Part shown: one piece after another, positions 44,351 to 53,145 of the stretch
Numbering within the stretch: the stretch's first letter is position 1
Layout of the letters: each line of letters starts with the position of its first letter
Assembly: GCA_031270945.1 (NCBI GenBank)
Contig: JAISWZ010000132.1
Coordinates: 1 to 64,000 of the forward strand
Source of the DNA: Clostridiales bacterium
GTDB lineage: Bacteria > Bacillota > Clostridia > Lachnospirales > WQUN01
Length of the DNA: 64,000 nucleotides
Direction of reading: 5' to 3'
Position numbers and translations under genes: made by a program
Notes under the pieces: model-generated
Databases searched by the model: none
What the model was told of the DNA's origin: nothing
Seen by the model: the letters and a program-made list of their open reading frames with translations, nothing else

Positions 44351-47269
44351 ATGCTGTCACAAGCAATATGGACCCGTTGCGCCAAAGGGCGCGAGCTGTT
44401 GACCGATGGCCGCGCGTCTAGCGGCGGCGGCTTCAAGACATACTCATTCAGCCGTGAAATCACGGATAAGACTTATGGCCCTGTGGATTTGGAGCATCTC
44501 AAGGAAGCGCTGGGGGCGGAAGCGCCCTATGACAAGGTCGCGGCCAAGAAAGACTCTGCGGCGGCGGCTGCTGGGGCCAAAAACGGCGAATTCCTGGAGG
44601 ACGCGTTCTCATACGTTGTGCCGGAGTTCGGGCTTCCGTTTCTCACTGACTTCACAGTGCGCATATTTGTCGCGGGAGTAAATGACCGCCCAGGCAACTT
44701 CATAAGGCAAGCCTTTGTTGGAAAGCTGGATGGACATCCTGCAAGCTACATCAACAGCAGCTCCTTCACTGCCAAGAATTACGATGAGCTGTTCTACTAC
44801 CAGCCAAAAAGTGGCGACACTCCTGATTACCTGCCTTGCGTCGAGAGCTTGGATCCAAACCCTGATCTGGGTTTTGAGCAGGTAGGAGCATTCATCCGCC
44901 AGGGGAACAGGAAGCAAAAGCTTCACGCGGCGGTCTGGTTCTTGCTGAAGCAGCATGAGCTTAGGCCTGAGGAGCGAAAGTACATTATCATAAAGGGCAC
45001 CGCCGCTGAGATCGAAAAGTGGATCGCCGCAATCACCTACGCCCTGTCTCCAGACATGGCCCAGATGGTTCCCTTTGCCACCAGGCTTTCCAAGCCCGCA
45101 ACTGACAACAAGTACAACGTCACTCCAGACGGCAGGCTTTCCAGGAGCCTGAACGCCCCAATAAGGCGCAAGGCCATGCTTGTGGGCGTGGACATAAGGG
45201 ACTCTGGGATCAGGGATGTCAGGCCAACCCCCAACTCCCCTTATGTCGTTTTGGATGAGATCCAGCCAAACACCCAGGTCTCTCATCCTTACTTTGACCT
45301 GATCTCAAGGTTTGACAGCGACCACTACGCGTTCGTCAATGACTTCCTGCGGATCCGCAACGGATCTTTCGGCATGAAGATGATGCTTGACTCCTATGAC
45401 TCCTTCAACATCCTGCGCTCAGGCGCTGTAGGCGCGGATCCACAGCGGCTGCTTTACTCCCTGCGGCTGGTAAAGGAAACCCGCATTCCGAACATCCCAG
45501 GCTGGCAAGCAGCGAAGGATTCCATCGTTGCTGGAGTCGACTCTGGCAACTACACCTTTGAGGCGGCAAAGCTCGCAATAGACATTGACAGGACGAGGGG
45601 CACCCAAGACGAGAGCTTTCTGGCGGCGCTATGCGACTGCATGACCAAAAAGTTCATTGGCATAGCCAGCGGGGCACCCCAAAAAACCCAGCCTACCTAC
45701 TTCAGGAACGCTTACAGCAAGGAAAAAGAGCTTATGAACTGCCTGGATGACGCCAAGACCCTTTTCGCGGAAACGGGGTTTCACAAGACCTTCTGCGCAA
45801 ACGTAGTTGACTTGAGCGCGGAGAAGGTATCCTTCGAGCCAAGCTCCATGCCTCCGCACGAGGCTTCCTCAAGCATAGGCGCATTCTTGGACGCGTACGT
45901 TGGGTGCATGGCCACATGCGGGATTTCTCTCGCCAACAAGAACGCGGAACGCTTTTGCTCCAGGGAGATCACAAAGCTCTTGAACTGCGAGACCAACTCC
46001 AAATCATACCAGAGCATAGCCCTGTCCGCTCTCAACAGGCTTCAAAGCGCGAATCCGTCAAACATAGAGTGCTTGATCAAGTCTTCGCCTCCAGAAAGCA
46101 AGCTCAGGAAATTTTTGAAGCTTAACATGGGGCTTGCGATAGAGCCCATTGGATCACTTCGAGATCTCGCCACCCTTTGCGCAAGCAAGACAAAAGAGGG
46201 GATCACTTCTGACGAGCTGGAATACTTCTTGGCGGAGTACGCCCTTGTAGGCCAGTTCAAGTCAGACGCGCTGGCCAGCTACTGCCTGCCGTCCCTCCTG
46301 CGAACCCCATTGGCGAAAGGGCATCCGCTTCCTAACATGATCGGGTACCACATGTATGAAAAGTGCATCGAGCGCTCTGACGATTCAGCTTACGGCACCA
46401 TCATAGACGAGTTCATGAAGGCGCCGCTTTCTGCTGAAACCAAATGCGCCCTGCTAAACCTGATAGATGGCAAGCTTTACCGATTCCTGCCAAAAGGCGC
46501 CGTCACAGCCTTCGCTTTCTCCAATGAAACCCTGCCAGTCAAGCTTGCAAATAAAGTTATAGACAGTGACTCGTCTCACCTTTACCATAACTCAAGGCTA
46601 ATCGCGCTGTTGAACCTGTCATCCGGGGAGTTCACGCTTAAGCAACTCTTGTCCCCATCTTTCCAGGAGCTTCACTTGCCAAACGCCGAATACGGCAACG
46701 CCCTGATAAGCCTTGCCAAAAACCAGAACCTGTCCTTCGAGGAGCATTTGGCCTATTTGTCCCTGTTTGCCGAGAACTCCGAAATTTACAGAACTTTTCT
46801 CGCGGATTACCTGGCTATGGCCATAGACGAAAAGTCCACCAAGCTTTTCATGGATTTCAGCCGCTTATGCTTGAAAGACCACAACTCCAAGACTGTCAGC
46901 GAGATTTTCGGAGAAGGCGCCAGGCGCAACGCGTTTTCCAGGGCTCTGCCTCAAGCGCTAGCCCATGTTTACAGCCAGAACCTGTCAAAGAGCCAAACTG
47001 CGATAACGTCGATCAAAAAGCTCATAGGCAAGGACGAAAATCTCGCAGCCTTTTGCCAGGACAACTTCGGGTTAAACGACATGCCCGAAAGCAAAGCCAG
47101 CGTCTCGCACCACAATCCTCAGCCAGAAAGGGCGGTTCCAAGCCCCCATTCAGGGTACCAGAATTTCAGGCCCCAGCCGCCGAAACCCGAGCAAAAGAAA
47201 AAGACAGGGTTTTTTGGAAATCTAATTGGAAGCGCGAAAAACGCGCTCAAGAAAGGCGATAACGAATAA
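44351..47269 (+). CDS. Large GTPase-associated protein (GAP1-like)
   Basis: About 972 residues without enzyme or membrane motifs. The N-terminal part (YTFSREITDKTYGPVD-like start, VVPEFGLPFLTDFTVRIFVAGVNDRPGNFIRQAFVG, ELFYYQP) resembles the N-terminal domain of GTPase-associated protein 1. The middle and C-terminal parts are all helical (IIKGTAAEIEKWIAAITYALSPDMAQMVPFATRLS), ending in a Pro-rich tail. I take ATG 44351, six bases after GGAGGG; the frame open from 44285 crosses a MITE. It follows a zinc-ribbon GTPase and precedes the HerA-like ATPase with a 2-base gap. Domain names come from memory of the family; a profile search would settle it. Confidence 0.65.
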   Translation: MLSQAIWTRCAKGRELLTDGRASSGGGFKTYSFSREITDKTYGPVDLEHLKEALGAEAPYDKVAAKKDSAAAAAGAKNGEFLEDAFSYVVPEFGLPFLTDFTVRIFVAGVNDRPGNFIRQAFVGKLDGHPASYINSSSFTAKNYDELFYYQPKSGDTPDYLPCVESLDPNPDLGFEQVGAFIRQGNRKQKLHAAVWFLLKQHELRPEERKYIIIKGTAAEIEKWIAAITYALSPDMAQMVPFATRLSKPATDNKYNVTPDGRLSRSLNAPIRRKAMLVGVDIRDSGIRDVRPTPNSPYVVLDEIQPNTQVSHPYFDLISRFDSDHYAFVNDFLRIRNGSFGMKMMLDSYDSFNILRSGAVGADPQRLLYSLRLVKETRIPNIPGWQAAKDSIVAGVDSGNYTFEAAKLAIDIDRTRGTQDESFLAALCDCMTKKFIGIASGAPQKTQPTYFRNAYSKEKELMNCLDDAKTLFAETGFHKTFCANVVDLSAEKVSFEPSSMPPHEASSSIGAFLDAYVGCMATCGISLANKNAERFCSREITKLLNCETNSKSYQSIALSALNRLQSANPSNIECLIKSSPPESKLRKFLKLNMGLAIEPIGSLRDLATLCASKTKEGITSDELEYFLAEYALVGQFKSDALASYCLPSLLRTPLAKGHPLPNMIGYHMYEKCIERSDDSAYGTIIDEFMKAPLSAETKCALLNLIDGKLYRFLPKGAVTAFAFSNETLPVKLANKVIDSDSSHLYHNSRLIALLNLSSGEFTLKQLLSPSFQELHLPNAEYGNALISLAKNQNLSFEEHLAYLSLFAENSEIYRTFLADYLAMAIDEKSTKLFMDFSRLCLKDHNSKTVSEIFGEGARRNAFSRALPQALAHVYSQNLSKSQTAITSIKKLIGKDENLAAFCQDNFGLNDMPESKASVSHHNPQPERAVPSPHSGYQNFRPQPPKPEQKKKTGFFGNLIGSAKNALKKGDNE

Positions 47270-47271
47270 AA

Positions 47272-50200
47272 ATGCCTGAATACGCGCCCACGCCGCGCAA
47301 CAGACGCAATGACGCCCTTCCCCAGCAGGGCGGGGCGCAGAGCATGCTTGCACCCCGCGAGGGGCTGGAACTTTTAAATCGGACTATCGCGGCGATATAC
47401 ATGGCCTTGAACCAGAAGCATATAGTCGGTCTTCAAAAACTGCCAGTAATCCCTTTCGCTTCAAGCGCCAGCAACGCTGACCTGGAGGATTACACAACCC
47501 TTTACCGGGTTGAGAAGATCTTGTACAACGAAAAGGAAAACAGCCATGAAAAGCTTGTGAGCGTCTTTTCCGCCCTTCATAACTATGTCTCATCAATCGC
47601 CATGGCCATTGCAAGCGACGGCAAGGAGATCTCTTTGTATCTTTGCACCTACGCTACAGAATCCGGAGGGATCGCTGGAAGCTTGCTTGAAAGCAACATC
47701 AGGGGCCAATTCCCGGGAAGCAAGCTGTCAAAGCTTAGCAATTTTGAAAAGTCCTTGTTTTTCAAGTCCCTTGACATAAACGACAGCAAGATTATCAGGA
47801 GCGTTAGCGTCATACCAGGCAAGCGGCAAAAGGAGGAAAGCCAGAACCGGGACTTCACTTCCCAGGGATTCGAAAAGCTCATTGACTCTTTGGAGGGCAA
47901 GAAGTACACCCTTCTGGTTGTCAGCCAAAGCGTTCCCCCAAGCGTGGTTGATGACTGCAAGACAGCTCTGGAAAACCTGGCTACCCTCATCTCTCCCTAC
48001 AAGGATGAGTCTGTGAGCTACGCCTTGAATGAGTCCTCAACAGTGGGCTACAGCTTCTCCAACAACTTTTCAAACGCCGTTAACGAGAGCATTTCAATGT
48101 CCTTTGGCACTTCGCACACTGACGGGATATCCAGCGGAAGCTCTTATTCCAAATCTTACGGCAGCGCCTTCAACTTCAATGGCTGGGGGAGCAACAGCGG
48201 AACCTCTTCCGGAACCTCTTCCGGCTCGAGCGCTTCTGACGCGGTTTCAGAAAACAGGTCAACAGTGTCCGGCACTGTCCTCTCCACAGGAAGCTCCACT
48301 GGAGCAAACACAGGAGAGACAAAGGGGTTTACCCAGACTTACAACGTGACCAGAGAAAACAAGTCTATCTCAGGCCTTCTTGAAACCATAGATGATCACT
48401 TGGAGCGGATAAGCACCAGCAGGATATACGGGATGTGGAACTGCAGCTGCTACCTTTTTACAGAGGATATCGCAACCGCCTCCATATCCTCCAGCACCCT
48501 CCAGTCCCTGCTGACCAGCGACAGCACGATCTCCGCTGAAGTCTACTGCAACCACTGGAGCAAGGAAAAAGATTCTGCGGACGTCAGGAAAGCTTTAACC
48601 CAGTACATCAAGAACTTTCAGCACCCCCAGTTCTCTTGCAGCAGCATAGCGGTTCCAGTCATAGGAGGAACAGCATCTCAGACAGTAACCCCAGGCCTCA
48701 TGGTCAGCGGAAACGAGCTTCCTATTATCATGGGGCTTCCAAAGAAGTCCGTGCCAGGGGTAACTGTCGCGTCAATGGCAGAGTTCGGGCGAAATGTCCC
48801 AACCCAGGTTTCAAGGCCTATCAGGTTTGGCCAGATCCAGCACATGGGAGCTCCAGACATTGGAGAAGCGTTTCTTGACGCAAACGTCTTCTCCTCCCAT
48901 TGCTTCATCACCGGATCTTCTGGATCCGGAAAAAGCAACGCGACTTATGGCATTTTAAAAAACCTGTGCGACAGCGGAGTAAAGTTTCTTGTGATAGAGC
49001 CCACAAAAGGCGAATACAAGAGCGTCTTCGGAAACTGGAGAACCATGTTTCCAAAAAACGCTGCCAACAAAGTGAACATCTTCACAACAAACCCCCGCCA
49101 ATGCCGGATGCTCAGGATCAACCCCTTTGAGTTTCATGCCAGGGTCCATATCCAAGAGCACATCAGCAGGCTGGTGGGCGCCATTAGCGCTTGCTGGCCT
49201 CTGGAAGGTGCGATGCCAGCGTTCTTGAAGAAGGCCTTCGAAGGCGCATACATCAAGAACGGCTGGGACTTGAACCATTCATTGCAGGTCGTAAAAGGCG
49301 ACAAAGAGTTTCCTGACTTCTCGGATTTAGAAGATGTCATGGCCGAGATCATAAAAACCACCGACTATTCAGCCGAGGTCAAAGGCAACTACCAGGGGGC
49401 GCTTCTCACCAGGATAAGCGCCATGACCAACGGCTTCGAAGGGCAGATCTTCTGCTCAAATAGAGGGGTTAGCGACAAGACCCTATTTGACGAGAACTGC
49501 ATAGTCGATCTTTCCAACATCGGATCCCAGGAAACAAGAGCCTTGATCATGGGGCTTCTCATAATCCGCCTAAAGGAATACCGCTACGCGGTCGCCCGTG
49601 AGGCCAACTCTCAAACCAAACATGTCACTGTCCTTGAAGAAGCCCATAACATACTCAAGCGTTGCCCTGAGTCCGGACAGTCCAGCATTCTGACCGCCTC
49701 AGTTGAAATGCTCACCGCCTCTATAGCGGAGATGCGCACATACGGCGAAGGGTTCCTCATAGTGGATCAGTCTCCAAGCGCCGTTGATGCCACAGCCATA
49801 AAGAATACAGCAATAAAGATCGTTCTTCGCCTTCCAGAAGAGCAGGACTGCAAAGAGATCGGAAACGCCCTTGCCCTAACAGAAGATCAGACAAGAGAGC
49901 TCAGCCGCCTTGACATAGGGGTAGCCGCTGTTTTCCACCCGGGCTGGAATGAAACAGTCCTTGCCAAGAGTGACATCTTCAATCCTGTCAACTCAAAAGG
50001 CGAAAAGAAGTATCCGGAAAAATCAGTCCTTGCCGTCAACCATGTCGAGCTGATCCAGATGCGGGGGCTTGCCGTATCCATGCTGTTCAACGCCTTAAAA
50101 GAGCATAAACTCAACCCCGATTTCAAGGATGAGCTTGTTGACCTCATGAGCGAAAAGTGCCTGAAAGACTGCAAAAGCCTCAGCGATGGCAAGCTCGACG

Positions 50201-50562
50201 AGCTAATCGAGATAATCTCCGGCTTTTTCAACACCCTGTCCGATTCCTCCCCAGCTCGCGCAAGGCAGCTCCTCTTCAGCTTTGCAATAGACTTTTTGCA
50301 GATCAAAGATCTTTTTGGCATTCTTCCGTTGCGAAGCAATGAGCCAAAAGAGAAAATGTTCGTCGGCTGGCACAACCAATTCCAAAAAGCTCTGGCCTAT
50401 TACATCCAGCTCCCCGGTGCCAAAGGCCCCGCCATGGATCGCGAGCTCAAGGAGATTTCAAGCGGCATAATAGAAGCTTACTCACTGATGGCAGAGAAGA
50501 AGAACCATAAGGAATTCATGGAATGCTGGACTTATCTCACAAGGCAAGGGTGCTTTAAATAG
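47272..50562 (+). CDS. HerA/FtsK-type ATPase (DUF87-like)
   Basis: 1096 residues. Residues 1-250 are a mixed domain. About 250-345 are a Ser/Gly/Asn-rich low-complexity stretch (repeated SGTSSG). The motor domain follows: P-loop GSSGSGKS (548-555), IEPTKGEYK after strand 2 (as in HerA), LEEAHN as Walker B (788-793) and VDQSP as sensor. C-terminus is helical. Such ATPases form hexamers that pump DNA, or in some systems protein. Here it is last in the nine-gene run and right before the toxin island. Start ATG two bases after the upstream stop, weak RBS, so likely coupled. Confidence 0.88.
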   Translation: MPEYAPTPRNRRNDALPQQGGAQSMLAPREGLELLNRTIAAIYMALNQKHIVGLQKLPVIPFASSASNADLEDYTTLYRVEKILYNEKENSHEKLVSVFSALHNYVSSIAMAIASDGKEISLYLCTYATESGGIAGSLLESNIRGQFPGSKLSKLSNFEKSLFFKSLDINDSKIIRSVSVIPGKRQKEESQNRDFTSQGFEKLIDSLEGKKYTLLVVSQSVPPSVVDDCKTALENLATLISPYKDESVSYALNESSTVGYSFSNNFSNAVNESISMSFGTSHTDGISSGSSYSKSYGSAFNFNGWGSNSGTSSGTSSGSSASDAVSENRSTVSGTVLSTGSSTGANTGETKGFTQTYNVTRENKSISGLLETIDDHLERISTSRIYGMWNCSCYLFTEDIATASISSSTLQSLLTSDSTISAEVYCNHWSKEKDSADVRKALTQYIKNFQHPQFSCSSIAVPVIGGTASQTVTPGLMVSGNELPIIMGLPKKSVPGVTVASMAEFGRNVPTQVSRPIRFGQIQHMGAPDIGEAFLDANVFSSHCFITGSSGSGKSNATYGILKNLCDSGVKFLVIEPTKGEYKSVFGNWRTMFPKNAANKVNIFTTNPRQCRMLRINPFEFHARVHIQEHISRLVGAISACWPLEGAMPAFLKKAFEGAYIKNGWDLNHSLQVVKGDKEFPDFSDLEDVMAEIIKTTDYSAEVKGNYQGALLTRISAMTNGFEGQIFCSNRGVSDKTLFDENCIVDLSNIGSQETRALIMGLLIIRLKEYRYAVAREANSQTKHVTVLEEAHNILKRCPESGQSSILTASVEMLTASIAEMRTYGEGFLIVDQSPSAVDATAIKNTAIKIVLRLPEEQDCKEIGNALALTEDQTRELSRLDIGVAAVFHPGWNETVLAKSDIFNPVNSKGEKKYPEKSVLAVNHVELIQMRGLAVSMLFNALKEHKLNPDFKDELVDLMSEKCLKDCKSLSDGKLDELIEIISGFFNTLSDSSPARARQLLFSFAIDFLQIKDLFGILPLRSNEPKEKMFVGWHNQFQKALAYYIQLPGAKGPAMDRELKEISSGIIEAYSLMAEKKNHKEFMECWTYLTRQGCFK

Positions 50563-50603
50563 GCGTCTGAGCCTTTCTATATTGTAAAAGAACCCGAAGG
50601 TTG

Positions 50604-50637
50604 CCAGGCACGAAAACGATGTTTTTCCTGCCTGGCG
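50604..50637. other. Hairpin before the toxin gene
   Basis: GCCAGGCA / TGCCTGGC with an 18-base loop that contains a T-run on its 3' side. It sits between the HerA-like stop and the toxin RBS and could weaken read-through. Confidence 0.45.
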
Positions 50638-50655
50638 CAACGAGGTGAATAAGCT

Positions 50656-51372
50656 TTGTCGGATCTGACAGAAACTTCGGATGACACAAGCAAGAATGGC
50701 GAAACAAATATTCCTGAAGTCGAAACCGAAACCGAGACAGCCGAGACCAAAGGCGAAACGCAGGCCAAAACCGAGGAAATCGACGTAAAAGCCACCGCAG
50801 AAAAAGAGGGCGTGAAACAGGCCTATCTGGACAAGACCGAAACAAAGGAAAATCCAGACGGGACTGTTGATTCGGACTCAGGCTTCCAGGAGACAGGTCT
50901 AAGCGAGGAAGAAAGAGTTGCTATCAAAGACAGGACGGGTTGGTCAGACACGATCCTGGACAACATCAAATCGCCTGAGGAAGCCGCTATTTACGAGAAA
51001 GCTGGTCTAAAAGAGTCCAAGGTCGGAGGGCGCACCGCTTTGATCGGCGAATTCGACTTGAATCAGCCAGATCCTGACAAAGGAACCAACGCCAAAAGAA
51101 TTGAGAAGTACAATTCTCCCATTGACAAGAACGGAGAGAAGATAGAGCTTCACCATATAGGGCAGCACGTCGACTCCCCTCTCGCTGAGCTCCCGTTCAG
51201 CAGACACCAGCAGGACGGCAATTACACGATACTTCATGACACTTCCAAGGAAACCGAGGTTCACGGAGAAGGCAACCATTGGACAACAGAATGCCGCCAT
51301 TATTGGAAAGCCCGAGCAGAGGAAGCAAAGGCAGAGATGAAAGCGAAGGAAGAAATGGAAGGCAAGGCATAA
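50656..51372 (+). CDS. LHH-type nuclease toxin
   Basis: 238 residues. An acidic, Thr/Glu-rich N-terminus (1-85, ending DSDSGFQET) is followed by a C-terminal LHH nuclease domain of the HNH/ENDO VII superfamily: ELHHIGQH (LHH at 165-167), then LPFSRHQQDG and HWTTECRHYWKAR. The enzyme would cut DNA or RNA with a metal ion. No signal peptide. TTG start with GAGGTG eight bases upstream. A SUKH-like gene follows, the usual immunity partner of such toxins. It lies 93 bases past the HerA-like gene on the same strand. Confidence 0.82.
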   Translation: MSDLTETSDDTSKNGETNIPEVETETETAETKGETQAKTEEIDVKATAEKEGVKQAYLDKTETKENPDGTVDSDSGFQETGLSEEERVAIKDRTGWSDTILDNIKSPEEAAIYEKAGLKESKVGGRTALIGEFDLNQPDPDKGTNAKRIEKYNSPIDKNGEKIELHHIGQHVDSPLAELPFSRHQQDGNYTILHDTSKETEVHGEGNHWTTECRHYWKARAEEAKAEMKAKEEMEGKA

Positions 51373-51477
51373 ATGGAATCGAATACAAAGACGGAATAGA
51401 AGGCAGAAATGGAATCTAAGGCAAAAAATAATAGAAAAATACATCTTTTTACTAAAACGCAGAAAGGCGTGACACTG

Positions 51478-51885
51478 ATGTCTGACATTGTATCATCAAT
51501 AAACTCGCTCCCTGGACTTGATCCCTTAACTCCAGGCACCCCGGAAGCGGTAGCGGAAGCGGAGAACGCCCTTGGCTTGAAGTTCTCCGAAGAGTACAAA
51601 GAAAGCGTTTACGCGGTCGGAGCGGTATACGCGAATGGCATTGAATTCACAGGGATAGCCAAGTCGGAAACCCGCAATGTCGTTACTGTTACAGAAAAAG
51701 AGCGCTTGTACAACCCCCAAGTCCCCATGCACCTCTACGTGGTCGAAAACCCAGGCATGGACAGGATCATCATTTGGCAGGATCAAGCAGGGACGATCTA
51801 CAAGACCTCTCCCTACCGCGATCCTGTAAAGATAGCGTCATCCCTCAACGAGTATGTGCTGGAGCTGAAGAAGCTGCTGTCGTAG
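51478..51885 (+). CDS. SMI1/KNR4 (SUKH)-like immunity protein
   Basis: About 135 residues. The pattern of an early conserved segment LPGLDPLTPGTPEAVAEAE..LGLKFSEEYK, then the VYAVGAVYANG strand and the C-terminal SSLNEYVLELKKLL helix fits the SUKH fold. SUKH proteins bind and block nuclease toxins. I start at ATG 51478 after AAAGG; the upstream 23 codons are Lys-rich and unlikely. It follows the LHH toxin gene by 105 bases, so it is its probable antidote. Confidence 0.75.
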   Translation: MSDIVSSINSLPGLDPLTPGTPEAVAEAENALGLKFSEEYKESVYAVGAVYANGIEFTGIAKSETRNVVTVTEKERLYNPQVPMHLYVVENPGMDRIIIWQDQAGTIYKTSPYRDPVKIASSLNEYVLELKKLLS

Positions 51886-52207
51886 TTGGGGAAGTGTTTG
51901 CGCTTGGGGATTTCTCTCCTTTGGGTGGGTTTTCCAATATTATAGAAGGGGCTTCGCATGCCTCAGGTCTTATAAAAATGATTCTCCAGTAGCAGCTCCA
52001 AAAACGCCTTTAAATCAATGCTTTGTCAAATGGCAGATTTTTATGTTGACCCAAATCGCGCATGGCTTGTACCAGCGAGTGAAAACACTGCACTTTTTTA
52101 CCAATACGAGTGTGTATTCACAAGCAAAGGCAACGAATTAATGTTACTTTTGTTTTAGCTCGCTCGTATAACAGCCATGCGCGCATTTCAAGGAGACGCC
52201 AAGACTC
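51886..52207. other. Intergenic region, nothing recognised
   Basis: No gene or repeat; a weak TATAAC near 52167 might be a promoter for the next gene. Confidence 0.45.
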
Positions 52208-52609
52208 ATGACTATTGAAGAGAAAGAAGAGTATCAAGCAAAGCGCAGAGAGATTTACAACCGGATTACAGCCATGTTGGACCGCTATCTCCCGAGAGGC
52301 TATAAAAAAGCGGTTCTAGGGTTTTTCTACATCTCCCGGTCGTCTGTGCCTGCAATGAAGCTGTATTTTCAGCCTGAAAACGAGTCGCAGTTCAAGGACT
52401 ACATATATGCTGAATATCCGGATCAGCTTTCAGAGATTTCTGATTTGTGCGAAGAGCTTTATTACTTGATGCGAAAAGTTGATGACAAGTGGACGTCTTT
52501 CACTTTTGTCAGAATGTCATCGGGGCTGTTTAATGCCAAGTTTGGTTATGACCCCATTAGAACTGTGGATCATATGTTTCTGCTTAATTGGAGAAGCAAT
52601 TACTTCTAA
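52208..52609 (+). CDS. YezG-family (DUF600-like) immunity protein
   Basis: 133 residues, all cytoplasmic. The end of the protein, KWTSFTFVRMSSGLFNAKFGYDPI, matches the YezG pattern W..... ....G.F...Y.YD; VLGFFYISRSSVPAMKLYFQPENES fits the central strands. YezG proteins protect against partner nuclease toxins. AAGGAGA lies upstream at a slightly long spacing. No intact toxin is beside it; the broken toxin module at 52753 follows, so this may be an orphan antidote kept after its toxin was lost. Confidence 0.72.
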   Translation: MTIEEKEEYQAKRREIYNRITAMLDRYLPRGYKKAVLGFFYISRSSVPAMKLYFQPENESQFKDYIYAEYPDQLSEISDLCEELYYLMRKVDDKWTSFTFVRMSSGLFNAKFGYDPIRTVDHMFLLNWRSNYF

Positions 52610-52752
52610 AAAAGCAAGGGCGGTAAAAGAACAGTTGATTGCATGCCTTTTTTATCAAATCAAGCATCTCTAAAGATCCAAATCAAGCAATAGGGCAATA
52701 TCAAGCATTCCAATTTGCAGCAAACTCTTTTATCTGGATTTCCAGGCAGGAA

Positions 52753-53085
52753 GTGATTAAAACGTCTGAATTATCAGAATTCTTGGATGGCAAAGAAAAA
52801 GATAGCGAAGTTAAGGAAACAGAGAATGAGAGCGAGACGAGCGAATCAAAAGACAAAGAGGGAGACGTGAAAGCGGAGGCTGAGAAAGAGAGCCTGAAAG
52901 AGACTTACAAAGACACGACCGATACAAAAGAGAATTCCGATGGGACTGTTGATGAGGACTCTGGCTTTCAAGAGACTGAGCTGGACCAAGAGACATGGCC
53001 AAACCAGGAGACCGAGCTGGATCAAGAGACATGGCCAAACCAGGAGACCGAGCTGGATCAAAGGGCTGAGAGATACAGGGAGTAA
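52753..53085 (+). pseudogene. Broken toxin N-terminal module
   Basis: About 110 codons homologous to residues 45-82 of the LHH toxin: by eye 28 of 38 positions agree over the block ending TVD.DSGFQET. It then runs into two copies of a 36-bp repeat (ELDQETWPNQET) and stops, with no nuclease domain. Where the intact gene has TTG-TCG-GAT after its RBS, this copy has ACG-TCT-GAA, so the start seems lost; the GTG at 52753 has a poor site. Likely a decayed toxin cassette. Confidence 0.6.
52978..53060 (+). repeat. 36-bp tandem repeat in the broken toxin gene
   Basis: Two near-identical units (52978-53013, 53014-53049) and a short third, coding ELDQETWPNQET. Confidence 0.9.
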
Positions 53086-53145
53086 AGGATCTTAAAGAGT
53101 TAAGCTTTTTTTGTTTTTTTCGGGCATGCAGGGAGGTGGTGCAAA

